In this document: positions 51,487 through 60,526 of the stretch, in pieces
Numbering within the stretch: position 1 is the stretch's first letter
Layout of the letters: every line of letters starts with the position of its first letter
Assembly (NCBI RefSeq): GCF_001468265.1
Contig: NZ_LNRZ01000003.1
Span: 186,001-250,000 of the forward strand
Direction: 5' to 3'
From: Sphingopyxis sp. H050
Lineage (GTDB): Bacteria; Pseudomonadota; Alphaproteobacteria; Sphingomonadales; Sphingomonadaceae
DNA length: 64,000 bases
Made by a program: the position numbers and the translations under genes
Notes under the pieces: model-generated
What the model was told of the DNA's origin: nothing
Database searches by the model: none
Seen by the model: only the letters and a program-made list of their open reading frames with translations

Positions 51487-53888
51487 GGGGTGATCACCAG
51501 CTTGGCGCTCTGCAGCTCGGCCGAATTGGGGCCGACGAGGATCTCGAACTCGCCGGGTTCGATGACGCGCTTCATCTCGGCATTCCACATCTGGAAGGCC
51601 GCGGGGGTCAGCGTGATCGTCACCGGCTTAGTCTCGCCGGGTTTGAGCGTGATGCGCTGAAAGCCTTTCAATTCCTTGACCGGGCGGGTGACCGAGCTGA
51701 CGCTGTCGCGGACATAGACCTGCACCACTTCGTCGCCGGCGCGCGCGCCCGTGTTGGCGACATCGACCGTCACCGACACCGGCTGGCCCGCGGCGATCGA
51801 CGCCGCCGACAGGCGCGGGGCGCCGATGGTGAATGTGCTGTAGCTGAGCCCATAGCCGAACGGGAACAGCGGCGCCTTGTCATCGAACAGATAGCCGCGC
51901 CGCGCCGTCGGCTTGTGGTTGTAGAAAAAGGGCAGCTGACCGACGTTGCGCGCGACGGTGACGGGCAATTTGCCGCCCGGATTGACCCGCCCGAACAAGG
52001 CGTCGGCGATCGCATGCCCCTGCTGCTCGCCGCCGTACCAGGTCTCGAGGATCGCATCGGCCTTGGCGACGACGCCCGGATAGGAGGGCGGGCGGCCGTT
52101 GACGAGTATGACGACGACCGGCTTGCCGAGCGCCTTCAGCGCGTCGAGCAATTCCTCCTGCTCGCCGACGATGTCGATGTCCGACCGGTCGCCCAAGTGC
52201 GTGTCGGCCCAGCCTTCGCGGCTGGTCTGTTCGGTGTCGCCGATGAAGAGCAGGATATGGTCGGCGCCGCGCGCCGCCTCGACCGCCTCCGCGATGCGCT
52301 GACGGTTTGCGGCGGGATCGGCGAGCTGAACCTCGTCGGCCCACCAGTCGTCATTCTCGGTGATCTTGACGCCTTCGCTGTAGACGACCGTCGCCTTGTC
52401 GCCGACGAGCGCCTTGATCCCGTCGAGCGGCGATACGGTCTTCGGCGGGATGCCGTAATAGCCGCCGAGCCGCGCCACCGCGGCGTTGGGGCCGATCACC
52501 GCGATCTTCGGCTTGGCCGCGCCGGCGGCGGGCAGCGCGAGCGGCAGCACGCCGTCGTTCTTGAGGAGCACCAGCGATTTTTCGGCGGTGCGCCGCGCCA
52601 GCGCGATCGCCTCCGCATTGTTGGTCACCGCCGTATCCTTGAGCCGCGCGAAGGGATTTTCGAACAGCCCGGCGAGGAATTTGATCCGCAGCATCCGCGT
52701 CACCGCGGCGTCGATGTCGGCTTCCTTGACCTTGCCGGCGCGCACCGAGTCGACCAGCGTCTTGAACGCCGCGCCGTTGGGCAGGTCGCTGTCGACGCCT
52801 GCCGCCAGCGCCTGGCGCGCGGCGTCGGCGAGGTCGGGGGCGATCTTGTGCAGCTTGACCAGATCGTCGATCGCATAATAGTCGCTGACCACCGCGCCCT
52901 CGAATCCCCATTCGCCGCGCAGAACGTCGCCGAGCAGCCATTTGTTGACGTGGCTCGGCACCCCGTCGATCTCGTTATAGCTCGCCATCACCGCCTCGAT
53001 CCCGGTGCGCTTAACCACCGCCTCGAACGGCGGGAAGAAATCCTCGCGCAGCGTGCGTTCGGCGATCGGCGCGGGGCCGACGTTGGTGCCGCTTTCGGGC
53101 TGGCCGTGGCCGGTCATATGCTTCAGCGTAGCGAACACCTTGCCCGGCGCGAGCGGGCCGGGACGCCCCTTGCCCTGCAGGCCTTCGACCGCGGCGACGC
53201 CCATTTCGCTGACCAGATAGGGATCCTCGCCAAACGTCTCCTCGATCCGGCCCCAGCGCGGGTCGCGCGCGACATCGACGACGGGCGAGAGCACATAGGG
53301 CACGCCGCGCGCGCGGACCTCGCGCGCGATGACGCTGTTGACGTCGCGGATCAGGTCGGGGTCGAAGGTCGACGCCATGGCGATCGATTGCGGGAAGCTG
53401 GTCGCGTCGCGTGCAGCTAGACCGTGCAGCGCTTCCTCGTGGAAGAGGACGGGGATGCCGAGGCGCGTGTTCTTGGTCGCCCAGGTCTGCACCGCGTTCA
53501 CATAGTCGACGCTTTCGGCGATCGAACGCAATTTGTTGGTACGCGGGCTGCTCGGGCCGCTGCGGTCGGAGGGCCGCGCGATCTGGCCCAGCCCGTCGGG
53601 GAATTTCTGCGACGCCTTGGCCGCATTCCATGTCGTGTCGGCGTTCTGGACGTCGGCCTTGCTGTCCCAGAGGGTGATGATTTGCGCGACCTTTTCCTCG
53701 AGCGTCATGCGCGCGAGCAAATCGGCGACGCGCGCATCGACCGGCAAGCTGGCGTTGCGATAGGGCGCATTGGCGGGTGGTTTGGCGGCTGGGGCGGGCG
53801 ATGCGGATGTCGCCGGCTGCGCCACGACCTGCGCCAGCGGCAAGCTCATCGTCGTGGCCAGAAGCGCGGCCGCCAAAGTCGTGCGCAT
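51483..53888 (-). CDS. GH3 beta-glucosidase/beta-xylosidase (BglX-type)
   Basis: 801 residues. Signal peptide 1-23 (LPLAQVVAQ). GH3 N-domain with KHMTGHGQPESGTN (substrate-binding Lys-His pair), nucleophile Asp near residue 336 in GAVVSDYYAI, GH3 C-domain (VIGPNAAVARLGGYYG; GDTEQTSREGWADTHLGDRSDI), and a C-terminal fibronectin type III-like domain (VTVDVANTGARAGDEVVQVYV). Periplasmic. In this xylan locus beta-xylosidase activity is most likely, though sequence does not separate it from beta-glucosidase. It is first in the GH3-GH10-DUF6445 operon and shares a bidirectional operator region with the GH67 gene. Confidence 0.94.
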   Translation of the reverse strand: MRTTLAAALLATTMSLPLAQVVAQPATSASPAPAAKPPANAPYRNASLPVDARVADLLARMTLEEKVAQIITLWDSKADVQNADTTWNAAKASQKFPDGLGQIARPSDRSGPSSPRTNKLRSIAESVDYVNAVQTWATKNTRLGIPVLFHEEALHGLAARDATSFPQSIAMASTFDPDLIRDVNSVIAREVRARGVPYVLSPVVDVARDPRWGRIEETFGEDPYLVSEMGVAAVEGLQGKGRPGPLAPGKVFATLKHMTGHGQPESGTNVGPAPIAERTLREDFFPPFEAVVKRTGIEAVMASYNEIDGVPSHVNKWLLGDVLRGEWGFEGAVVSDYYAIDDLVKLHKIAPDLADAARQALAAGVDSDLPNGAAFKTLVDSVRAGKVKEADIDAAVTRMLRIKFLAGLFENPFARLKDTAVTNNAEAIALARRTAEKSLVLLKNDGVLPLALPAAGAAKPKIAVIGPNAAVARLGGYYGIPPKTVSPLDGIKALVGDKATVVYSEGVKITENDDWWADEVQLADPAANRQRIAEAVEAARGADHILLFIGDTEQTSREGWADTHLGDRSDIDIVGEQEELLDALKALGKPVVVILVNGRPPSYPGVVAKADAILETWYGGEQQGHAIADALFGRVNPGGKLPVTVARNVGQLPFFYNHKPTARRGYLFDDKAPLFPFGYGLSYSTFTIGAPRLSAASIAAGQPVSVTVDVANTGARAGDEVVQVYVRDSVSSVTRPVKELKGFQRITLKPGETKPVTITLTPAAFQMWNAEMKRVIEPGEFEILVGPNSAELQSAKLVITP

Positions 53889-53910
53889 GATCAGTCTCTC
53901 CCGTTTTTGC

Positions 53911-53939
53911 TTGCGCGGATCGATTCCCCGCGCTTATGG
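53911..53939 (+). promoter_or_regulatory. Candidate sigma-70 promoter of the GH67 gene
   Basis: TTGCGC (53911-53916), 17 bases, TTATGG (53934-53939), whose end overlaps the LacI-type operator. The same TTGCGC-17 layout is in front of the sugar porter. Confidence 0.4.
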
Positions 53940-53950
53940 TAGCGCTACCA
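53937..53950. promoter_or_regulatory. LacI-family operator, perfect palindrome, between GH3 and GH67 genes
   Basis: TGGTAGCGCTACCA is a perfect 14-base palindrome; with flanking A and T it extends to 16 bases (53936-53951). It lies between the divergent GH3 and GH67 genes and overlaps the predicted -10 elements of both. It is the reference copy for the sites at 42783, 45903 and 56212. Confidence 0.93.
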
Positions 53951-53976
53951 TGAAAGAAAGCGGCGCGGGCTGTCAA
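53948..53976 (-). promoter_or_regulatory. Candidate sigma-70 promoter of the GH3-GH10-DUF6445 operon
   Basis: On the minus strand TTGACA (53971-53976), a consensus -35, is followed after 17 bases by TCATGG, a poor -10 that overlaps the operator. Confidence 0.4.
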
Positions 53977-53979
53977 GCC

Positions 53980-56142
53980 ATGCCGAACGCTTTGGGGAGG
54001 GACGAGATCAGCGCGGCGCGAGTCATCGGAGCAATATGGGCAGGCGCGCTCGCGGTCCTTTCCTGTGCCGGTCCCGCGCATGCCGAGGACGGTTATGAGC
54101 TTTGGCTGCGCTATCGCCCGCTCCCATCATCCTATGCCGAGGGCGTCGCCGCGGCGGCGCCGGATCTGACGATCGACGCGCCCCGGAGCGCCACGGTCGA
54201 TGCGGCCGCGACCGAACTCCGCCGCGCCTTTGCGGTATGGCTCGACCGGCCCCTTGCGATCGCGCACGCCGGCGCGGGCCTGTCGCTCTGCCGCGTCGAT
54301 CGGCCGTGCGCCGAAAAATTGCCGCCCGCCGCCAAACAAGCCTCCGCTTTCCCCGGTGCCTTTCGCATCGACCGCCTGGACGGCGGCGGCATGGTGATTT
54401 CGGCGCGCGACGACATCGGCCTGCTCTACGGCAGCTTCGCCTTGCTCCGCCATATCCAGCAGCAAGCGCCGCTCGACGCGATCCCGCAGGCCGATACGCC
54501 GCGCGTTGCCATCCGCATGCTCGACCATTGGGACAATCTGGATGGCAGCGTCGAGCGCGGCTACGCCGGTCGCTCGATCTTCCAGTGGTGGCGGCTGCCG
54601 GGCTATGTCGATCCGCGGCTGACCGATTATGCGCGCGCCAATGCGTCGATCGGGATCAATGCGGTCGCGGTGAACAATGTCAACGCGCCCGCGACCTTCC
54701 TGACGCCGCGCTTCATCGCCAAGACGCGCGCGATCGCCGACACGCTGCGTCCCTATGGCATCCGCGTCTTTCTGTCGGCGCGCTTTTCGGCGCCGCGCGA
54801 CCTGGGCGGGCTCGCCACCGCCGACCCGCTCGACCGCGGGGTCCAGCGCTGGTGGCGGGCGAAAGCCGACGAAATATATGCCGCCATCCCCGATTTCGGC
54901 GGCTTCCTGGTCAAGGCGAACAGCGAGGGCCAGCCGGGGCCGCAGGATTACGGCCGAACCCATGCCGAAGGCGCAAATATGCTCGCGCGCGCGATCGGCA
55001 AGCGCGGCGTCGTGATCTGGCGCGCCTTCGTCTATGATCCCGACCCGGCGGTCGAGCGGACGATGCAGGCCTATAACGCCTTCCAGCCGCTCGACGGGCA
55101 GTTCGATTCCAATGTCATCGTGCAGGTCAAGAACGGGCCGCTCGATTTCCAGCCGCGCGAGCCGGTCAGCCCGTTGTTCGGGGCGATGTCGAAGACACAG
55201 CTTGGCCTCGAGTTGCAGATCACCAAGGAATATCTCGGATTTTCGACCCATCTCGCCTATCTGGCGCCGCTGTTCGAGGAGGCGCTCGATACCGGCGGGC
55301 TGGGCAGGGACGGGCGCACGACGCTGGCCGACATCGTTGTGGGCGGCCCGACCAGCCTGATCGCGGGGGTCGCCAATATCGGCGCCGACCGCAACTGGAC
55401 CGGATCGCATTTCGACCAGGCTAATTGGTACGCCTTTGGCCGGCTCGCGTGGAATCCGGCGCTGTCATCCGACGCTATCGCGCGCGAATGGGCTGCGCAG
55501 ACTTTCGCGCCCGACGCGGCGCTGATCGACGCCGTCGCTGCCCTGATGATGACGAGCCGCCAGACGGTGGTCGATTATATGACACCCCTCGGCCTCGCGC
55601 ATTTGATGGGCAGCGACCATCATCATGGCCCGGCGCCGTGGGTCGATGATCTTGGCAGGCCCGACTGGAACCCGGTCTATTATCACCGCGCCGACGCCGA
55701 CGGGATCGGGTTCGATCGGACCGCCAGCGGCAGCAACGCGCTCGGCCAATATCCGGCGGGGCTGGCGAAGCGCTATGCCGACGAAAGCGACCCCGCGCTG
55801 CCGTTTTTGCTGTGGTTCCACCACAAGCGCTGGGACGACCGGCTGGTGACCGGGCGAACAGTCTGGGACGAGCTGGTCATGCGTTACGACCGCGGTGTCG
55901 CCGGGGTGGATGGCCTGGCTGCCCGATGGGGCAGCCTTCGCGGGCGGATCGACGCGCCCCGTCATGCCGAGGTGGCGGCATTGCTCAAGGTCCAGCAGGC
56001 GGAGGCACGCTGGTGGCGCGATGCGTCGATCGCCTATTTCCAGTCGCTGTCCCGGCGTCCGCTGCCCGCCGGCCATGCCGCGCCCGCGCACCCGCTGTCG
56101 TGGTACCGCGACCAAAGCTTTCCCGAGGCGCCGGGCCGATGA
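53980..56142 (+). CDS. Alpha-glucuronidase, GH67
   Basis: 720 residues. Signal peptide to ~33 (LAVLSCAGPAHAED). The GH67 catalytic set is present at E316 (KANSEGQPGP), D389 (GPLDFQPREP) and E417 (ITKEYLG); the spacings of 73 and 28 equal those of Cellvibrio GlcA67A (E292, D365, E393). It removes 4-O-methyl-glucuronic acid from the non-reducing end of short aldouronic acids, so it acts on xylanase products in the periplasm. Start: ATG 53950 is inside the operator palindrome and leaves no leader, so I prefer ATG 53980; both are in frame. Followed by lacI and xylD on the same strand. Confidence 0.94.
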   Translation: MPNALGRDEISAARVIGAIWAGALAVLSCAGPAHAEDGYELWLRYRPLPSSYAEGVAAAAPDLTIDAPRSATVDAAATELRRAFAVWLDRPLAIAHAGAGLSLCRVDRPCAEKLPPAAKQASAFPGAFRIDRLDGGGMVISARDDIGLLYGSFALLRHIQQQAPLDAIPQADTPRVAIRMLDHWDNLDGSVERGYAGRSIFQWWRLPGYVDPRLTDYARANASIGINAVAVNNVNAPATFLTPRFIAKTRAIADTLRPYGIRVFLSARFSAPRDLGGLATADPLDRGVQRWWRAKADEIYAAIPDFGGFLVKANSEGQPGPQDYGRTHAEGANMLARAIGKRGVVIWRAFVYDPDPAVERTMQAYNAFQPLDGQFDSNVIVQVKNGPLDFQPREPVSPLFGAMSKTQLGLELQITKEYLGFSTHLAYLAPLFEEALDTGGLGRDGRTTLADIVVGGPTSLIAGVANIGADRNWTGSHFDQANWYAFGRLAWNPALSSDAIAREWAAQTFAPDAALIDAVAALMMTSRQTVVDYMTPLGLAHLMGSDHHHGPAPWVDDLGRPDWNPVYYHRADADGIGFDRTASGSNALGQYPAGLAKRYADESDPALPFLLWFHHKRWDDRLVTGRTVWDELVMRYDRGVAGVDGLAARWGSLRGRIDAPRHAEVAALLKVQQAEARWWRDASIAYFQSLSRRPLPAGHAAPAHPLSWYRDQSFPEAPGR

Positions 56143-56167
56143 ACGCGGCGTCCCCCCGATATTCGCC

Positions 56168-56177
56168 TAGCGCTGAC
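56168..56177. promoter_or_regulatory. Possible weak LacI-type half-site upstream of lacI
   Basis: TAGCGCT (56168-56174) matches the operator core, with no clear outer half. It is recorded only because a second degenerate copy lies 45 bases downstream. Confidence 0.3.
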
Positions 56178-56203
56178 AGGCCAGACGTTTTAGGGACGCT
56201 GGC

Positions 56204-57304
56204 ATGAGCCAAAAGAGCGCTACCATGCCCCGACAGGGCCGCCGCCACGGCAAGGCCCCGACCATCTCCGACGTCGCCGCGGCGGCGGGCTGTTCGCCGA
56301 TGACGGTCAGCCGCGTCATCAACGGCGATTCGAACGTCCGCGCGGCGACGCGCAGCCAAGTGATGGAGGCGATCGCCGCGCTGCGTTACATGCCGAACCG
56401 CGCCGCGCGCAGCCTGGCGGGCGGCGAGCAATTGCGTATCGCCTTGCTCTTCGACAACCCCTCGGCCTCCTATCTCAGCGAATTTCTGATGGGCGCGCTC
56501 GAAGAGGCGACGGCGAGCGACATCCATCTGATCGTCCAAAGCTGCCTCGACGTCGCCGAGGCGCAAGCGCTGATGCGCAACCTGGCGCAGGGCGGGATCA
56601 AGGGCTTCATCCTGCCGCCGCCGCTGTGCGACGATCAGAGCGTGCTCGACCTAGTCAGCGAACTCGATGCCATCGCGATCGAGGTCGGGCCGGGCAAGGC
56701 GACGGGATCGCACGGCGCGGTGATGATCGACGATTTCCAGGCCGCCTATGACATGACCAAACATATCATCGACCTGGGTCATAGCCGCATCGGCTTCATC
56801 ATCGGCAATCCCGAACAGGTTGCGAGCGGACGGCGGCTCAACGGTTATCTGGCGGCGATGGCCGATGCGGGACTCGACACCCCCGACGAGTTGATCGTGC
56901 AGGGCCGCTTCACCTATCGGTCGGGCATGGACGGCGCCGAGCGTCTGCTCGCGGTCAATCCCCGGCCGACCGCGATCTTTGCCTCGAACGACGACATGGC
57001 GGCCGCGACCGTGGCGGTCGCGCATCGCCGTCACCTCGACGTCCCCAACGACATCACGGTGTGCGGGTTCGACGATACCGCGATGGCGAGCACGATCTGG
57101 CCCGAGCTGACGACGATCCGCCAGCCGATCCGCGAGATGACCGCCTGGGCGGTGTCGGCGATCGCGACGATCATGCGCGCGCGCAAGGCCGGCGAGGACG
57201 CCGAGGAGCAGCGGATGACGATGCCCTATTCGTTGATCCGCCGCGAATCGGACGCCGCGCCCAGCCTCGCCACGCGCCGGCCGAAGGGCGCCGAACGGCA
57301 GTGA
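56204..57304 (+). CDS. LacI-family transcriptional regulator of xylan/xylose genes
   Basis: 366 residues. N-terminal helix-turn-helix TISDVAAAAGCSPMTVSRVING (residues ~20-41), hinge helix NRAARSLAGG, then a periplasmic-binding-like sugar domain (IALLFDNPSASYLSEFLMGAL; GFIIGNPEQVASGRRLNGY; IFASNDDMAAATVAV; VCGFDDTAMASTIWPELTTIRQP). It would bind the TGGTAGCGCTACCA operators and be released by a xylose-derived effector. ATG 56225, seven codons later, is an alternative start and would leave the degenerate operator copy 56212-56225 just outside the gene. Its stop overlaps the xylD start. Confidence 0.93.
   Translation: MSQKSATMPRQGRRHGKAPTISDVAAAAGCSPMTVSRVINGDSNVRAATRSQVMEAIAALRYMPNRAARSLAGGEQLRIALLFDNPSASYLSEFLMGALEEATASDIHLIVQSCLDVAEAQALMRNLAQGGIKGFILPPPLCDDQSVLDLVSELDAIAIEVGPGKATGSHGAVMIDDFQAAYDMTKHIIDLGHSRIGFIIGNPEQVASGRRLNGYLAAMADAGLDTPDELIVQGRFTYRSGMDGAERLLAVNPRPTAIFASNDDMAAATVAVAHRRHLDVPNDITVCGFDDTAMASTIWPELTTIRQPIREMTAWAVSAIATIMRARKAGEDAEEQRMTMPYSLIRRESDAAPSLATRRPKGAERQ
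56212..56225. promoter_or_regulatory. Degenerate LacI-type operator at the start of the LacI gene
   Basis: AAAGAGCGCTACCA keeps a perfect right half (AGCGCTACCA) and loses the outer left half. It overlaps the first codons if the gene begins at 56204 and sits directly upstream if it begins at 56225. Autoregulation is possible. Confidence 0.45.
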
Positions 57305-59082
57305 CCACGCCTCCGCCCCGCCCCCGGCTGCGATCGCGCGACTGGTTCGACAACCCCGAACGCTGGGACATGACGGCGCTCTACCTCGAGCGCTTCATGA
57401 ACTATGGGACGACGCCCGAGGAATTGCAGTCGGGAAAGCCGATCATCGGCATCGCGCAGTCGGGCAGCGACCTCAGCCCCTGCAACCGCGTCCATGTCGA
57501 TCTGGCGAAGCGCGTGCGCGACGGCATCCGCGACGCAGGGGGCATCCCGATCGAATTTCCGGTCCACCCGATCTTCGAGAATTGCCGCCGCCCGACCGCG
57601 GCGCTCGACCGCAACCTCGCCTATCTGGCGCTGGTCGAGATCTTGAACGGCTACCCGCTCGACGCCGTGGTGCTGACCACCGGCTGCGACAAGACGACGC
57701 CGTCGCAGGTGATGGCGGCGACCACCGTCGACATCCCCGCGATCGTGCTGTCGGGCGGGCCGATGCTCGACGGCTGGCACGACGGCGAACTGGTCGGCTC
57801 GGGCACCGTGATCTGGCGCAGCCGCCGCGCGCTGTCGGCGGGGCTGATCGACGAGGCCGAATTCCTGGGCCGCGCGACGTCGAGCGCGCCGTCATTGGGC
57901 CACTGCAATTCGATGGGCACCGCATCGACGATGAACGCGGTCGCCGAAGCGCTCGGCCTGTCGCTCACCGGCTGCGCCGCGATCCCGGCGCCCTACCGCG
58001 AGCGCGGCCAATATGCCTATCGCACCGGGCGGCGGATCGTCGAAATGGTCCACGAGGATCTGCGCCCGTCGCGCATCCTGACGCGCGAGGCGTTCCTGAA
58101 CGCGATCGCCACGGTCAGCGTCTGCGGCGGATCGAGCAACGCCCAGCCGCATATCGTCGCGATGGCGCGGCACGCCGGGGTCGAGTTGGAACCGGACATC
58201 TGGAGCGAGCATGGCTATGACCTGCCGCTGCTCGTCAACATGCAGCCGGCGGGGCAATATCTGGGCGAGCGTTTCCACCGCGCCGGCGGGGTGCCCGCGG
58301 CGATGTGGGAGCTGCTGAATGCGGGCAAATTGTTCGGCGATTGTCTGACCGTCACCGGGCGCAGCATCGCCGACAATCTGGCGGGGCAGGAGAGTGCCGA
58401 CCGCGAAATGATCCGACCGTTCGCCGATCCGTTGCAGGCGAAGGCGGGATTCCTGACGCTCAAAGGCAATTTGTTCGATTTCGCGGTCATGAAGACATCG
58501 GTGATTTCAGACGAATTCCGGCAGCGTTACCTGTCGCGCCCCGGCGCCGAAGGGGTGTTCGAGGCGCGCGCGGTCGTGTTCGACGGTTCGGACGATTATC
58601 ACCACCGCATCAACGACCCGGCGCTCGACATCGACGAGAATTGCATATTGGTGATGCGCTCGTCGGGCATCCTCGGCTGGCCCGGATCGGCGGAGGTCGT
58701 GAACATGCAGCCGCCCGACGCGCTGATCCAGCGCGGCATCCAATGGCTGCCGACGCTGGGCGATGGTCGCCAGTCGGGCACGTCGGACAGCCCGTCGATC
58801 CTCAACGCCTCGCCCGAAAGCGCGGCGGGCGGCGGTCTCGCCTGGCTGCGCGACGGGGACATGATCCGCATCGACCTCAATGCCGGGACCTGCGACATGC
58901 TGGTCGATGCTGACGAAATCGAACGGCGCAAAGCCGACGGGCTTCCCGAGATACCGCCCAGCAACACGCCATGGGAAGAGCTGTTCCGCGAAAAGACCGG
59001 CCAACTCGGCGAAGGCGGGGTGATGGAGTTCGCGCTGAAATATCGCCAGACGTCGCGGCAGTTGCCCCGCCACAACCACTGA
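57301..59082 (+). CDS. xylD: D-xylonate dehydratase XylD (IlvD/Edd family)
   Basis: 593 residues, GTG start overlapping the lacI stop (GTGA). It converts D-xylonate to 2-keto-3-deoxyxylonate in the Weimberg pathway. The Fe-S cluster cysteines are C61 (SPCNRVH), C129 (TGCDKTT) and C202 (GHCNSMGT), each one position off the Caulobacter XylD numbering as I recall it. The start LRSRDWFDNPERWDMTALYL, the segment FMNYGTTPEEL and the end KYRQTSRQLPRHNH are nearly those of Caulobacter XylD. L-arabinonate dehydratases are close relatives and dual activity is possible. No xylX or xylA is in the window. Confidence 0.95.
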   Translation: MTTPPPRPRLRSRDWFDNPERWDMTALYLERFMNYGTTPEELQSGKPIIGIAQSGSDLSPCNRVHVDLAKRVRDGIRDAGGIPIEFPVHPIFENCRRPTAALDRNLAYLALVEILNGYPLDAVVLTTGCDKTTPSQVMAATTVDIPAIVLSGGPMLDGWHDGELVGSGTVIWRSRRALSAGLIDEAEFLGRATSSAPSLGHCNSMGTASTMNAVAEALGLSLTGCAAIPAPYRERGQYAYRTGRRIVEMVHEDLRPSRILTREAFLNAIATVSVCGGSSNAQPHIVAMARHAGVELEPDIWSEHGYDLPLLVNMQPAGQYLGERFHRAGGVPAAMWELLNAGKLFGDCLTVTGRSIADNLAGQESADREMIRPFADPLQAKAGFLTLKGNLFDFAVMKTSVISDEFRQRYLSRPGAEGVFEARAVVFDGSDDYHHRINDPALDIDENCILVMRSSGILGWPGSAEVVNMQPPDALIQRGIQWLPTLGDGRQSGTSDSPSILNASPESAAGGGLAWLRDGDMIRIDLNAGTCDMLVDADEIERRKADGLPEIPPSNTPWEELFREKTGQLGEGGVMEFALKYRQTSRQLPRHNH

Positions 59083-59116
59083 CCCGCCCCGCGGCGGCCG
59101 GAAACTCCGAAGAAGT

Positions 59117-60517
59117 TTAAGCTAGCTTGCCAAGCGAGACCGTCGGCGCCGCGTCGGCCGCGGGCGGTTCGGCGCCGAGGGCGCCGAGCTCGCCGGCCTC
59201 GCGCGCCTTGCGGCCATAGACGAGTTCGAACAGCGGCCCCGCCATGACGGTGGTGACGATCGCCATCAGCACCATGATCGCGAACAGCGTCGGGCCGATG
59301 ATGCCTTTTTGCAGACCGATGTTGATGATGATCAATTCCATCAGTCCGCGCGCATTCATCAGCGCGCCGATCCCCAAGGCGGTGCGATTGTCCTCGCCCG
59401 CAAGCCGCGCAGCAAGCCAGCAGGCGCCCAGCTTGGCCGCAATCGACGCCAGCAAGATGCCGAGCGCGATCGCGAGCAGCGACAGGCTGTTCACGGTGGT
59501 CAGCTGGGTATTGAGGCCCGAATAGGTGAAGAACATCGGCAGAAGGAAGACGACCGTCATCGGCTCGATCTTCTTCTTGATCTCTTCGGTCAGCAGCCCC
59601 CGCGGCATACAGGCGCCAAGCAGGAAGCCGCCGAAGACCGCATGAATGCCGACCGCGTCCATCAGAAAGGCCGACAAGGCATACAGCATCAGGACGACGG
59701 CAAGCAGCGTATGCGTCAACTCGCCCCTCGCCTCGACCGCGCGGCCGAGCGGGATGAGCAGACGGCGGCCGATGACGGCCATGAACAGCGCAAAGCCCAC
59801 CCCGCCGACGATCGCGAGCAACGCCACGCCCGGCCCGCCGCCGAAGGTCGCAAGCACGATCGCCAGAACGCACCACGATACGGCATCATCGAATGCGCCC
59901 GCGGTCAGGGTCAACGTCCCGAGCGACGTGTTGGCGAGGCCGCGTTCGTTGATGATGCGGGCGAGCATCGGAAAGGCCGTCAGCGCGATGCACGCGCCCA
60001 TGAACAGCGTCGCCGGGCCTTGGCCCAATCCTTCGGCGAACAGGCCCGGAATATCGAGCAGGAAGGGCGTGATCGCCGCAGCGAACAGAAAGGGCGCGAC
60101 GATGCCTGCGGCGGACACACCGAACGCACTTCTCGCCTTCGAGCGGAAATGATCGAGCCGCAACGTCGTGCCGACAAGGAACATGTAGAGTCCGACGCCG
60201 AATTGCGCGCCGACGTACAGGACATTGCGCGTTTCCTTGGGAAAGAGCGCAGCCTGAAATTCGGGGAAGAAGAGGCCGAACAGCGAGGGGCCGAGCACGA
60301 CGCCGGCGATCATTTCGCCGACCACCTGCGGCTGGCCCAGAAACCGTGCCGCAAGCCAGCCGACGACACGGCAAGTCAGCAAAATTACCGCGATCTGAAG
60401 AAAGAAATGAATGCTGAAGTCGCCCGGGACATAGCTTTGCACCCCACCGACCGTGGGACCGTGCGCGCCCATCACATCGCCGATGGTCCGGAGGAGATGA
60501 TTCCATATGTCAGTCAT
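59117..60517 (-). CDS. Cation:proton antiporter in the xylose operon
   Basis: 466 residues. CPA2-type antiporter (PF00999) with about 12 helices: VGEMIAGVVLGPSLFG near residue 65, TAFPMLARIINERGL, a central GAFDDAVSWCVLAIVL carrying the Asp-Asp ion-binding pair, and GALMNARGLMELIIINIGLQKG. It lacks the C-terminal RCK domain of the antiporter at 393. It starts ten bases after the stop of the esterase gene on the same strand and ends the xylB-xylC-esterase-antiporter operon. Proton or sodium balance during sugar-acid production is a possible role; that is inference. Confidence 0.88.
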   Translation of the reverse strand: MTDIWNHLLRTIGDVMGAHGPTVGGVQSYVPGDFSIHFFLQIAVILLTCRVVGWLAARFLGQPQVVGEMIAGVVLGPSLFGLFFPEFQAALFPKETRNVLYVGAQFGVGLYMFLVGTTLRLDHFRSKARSAFGVSAAGIVAPFLFAAAITPFLLDIPGLFAEGLGQGPATLFMGACIALTAFPMLARIINERGLANTSLGTLTLTAGAFDDAVSWCVLAIVLATFGGGPGVALLAIVGGVGFALFMAVIGRRLLIPLGRAVEARGELTHTLLAVVLMLYALSAFLMDAVGIHAVFGGFLLGACMPRGLLTEEIKKKIEPMTVVFLLPMFFTYSGLNTQLTTVNSLSLLAIALGILLASIAAKLGACWLAARLAGEDNRTALGIGALMNARGLMELIIINIGLQKGIIGPTLFAIMVLMAIVTTVMAGPLFELVYGRKAREAGELGALGAEPPAADAAPTVSLGKLA

Positions 60518-60526
60518 AAGCGCGCG

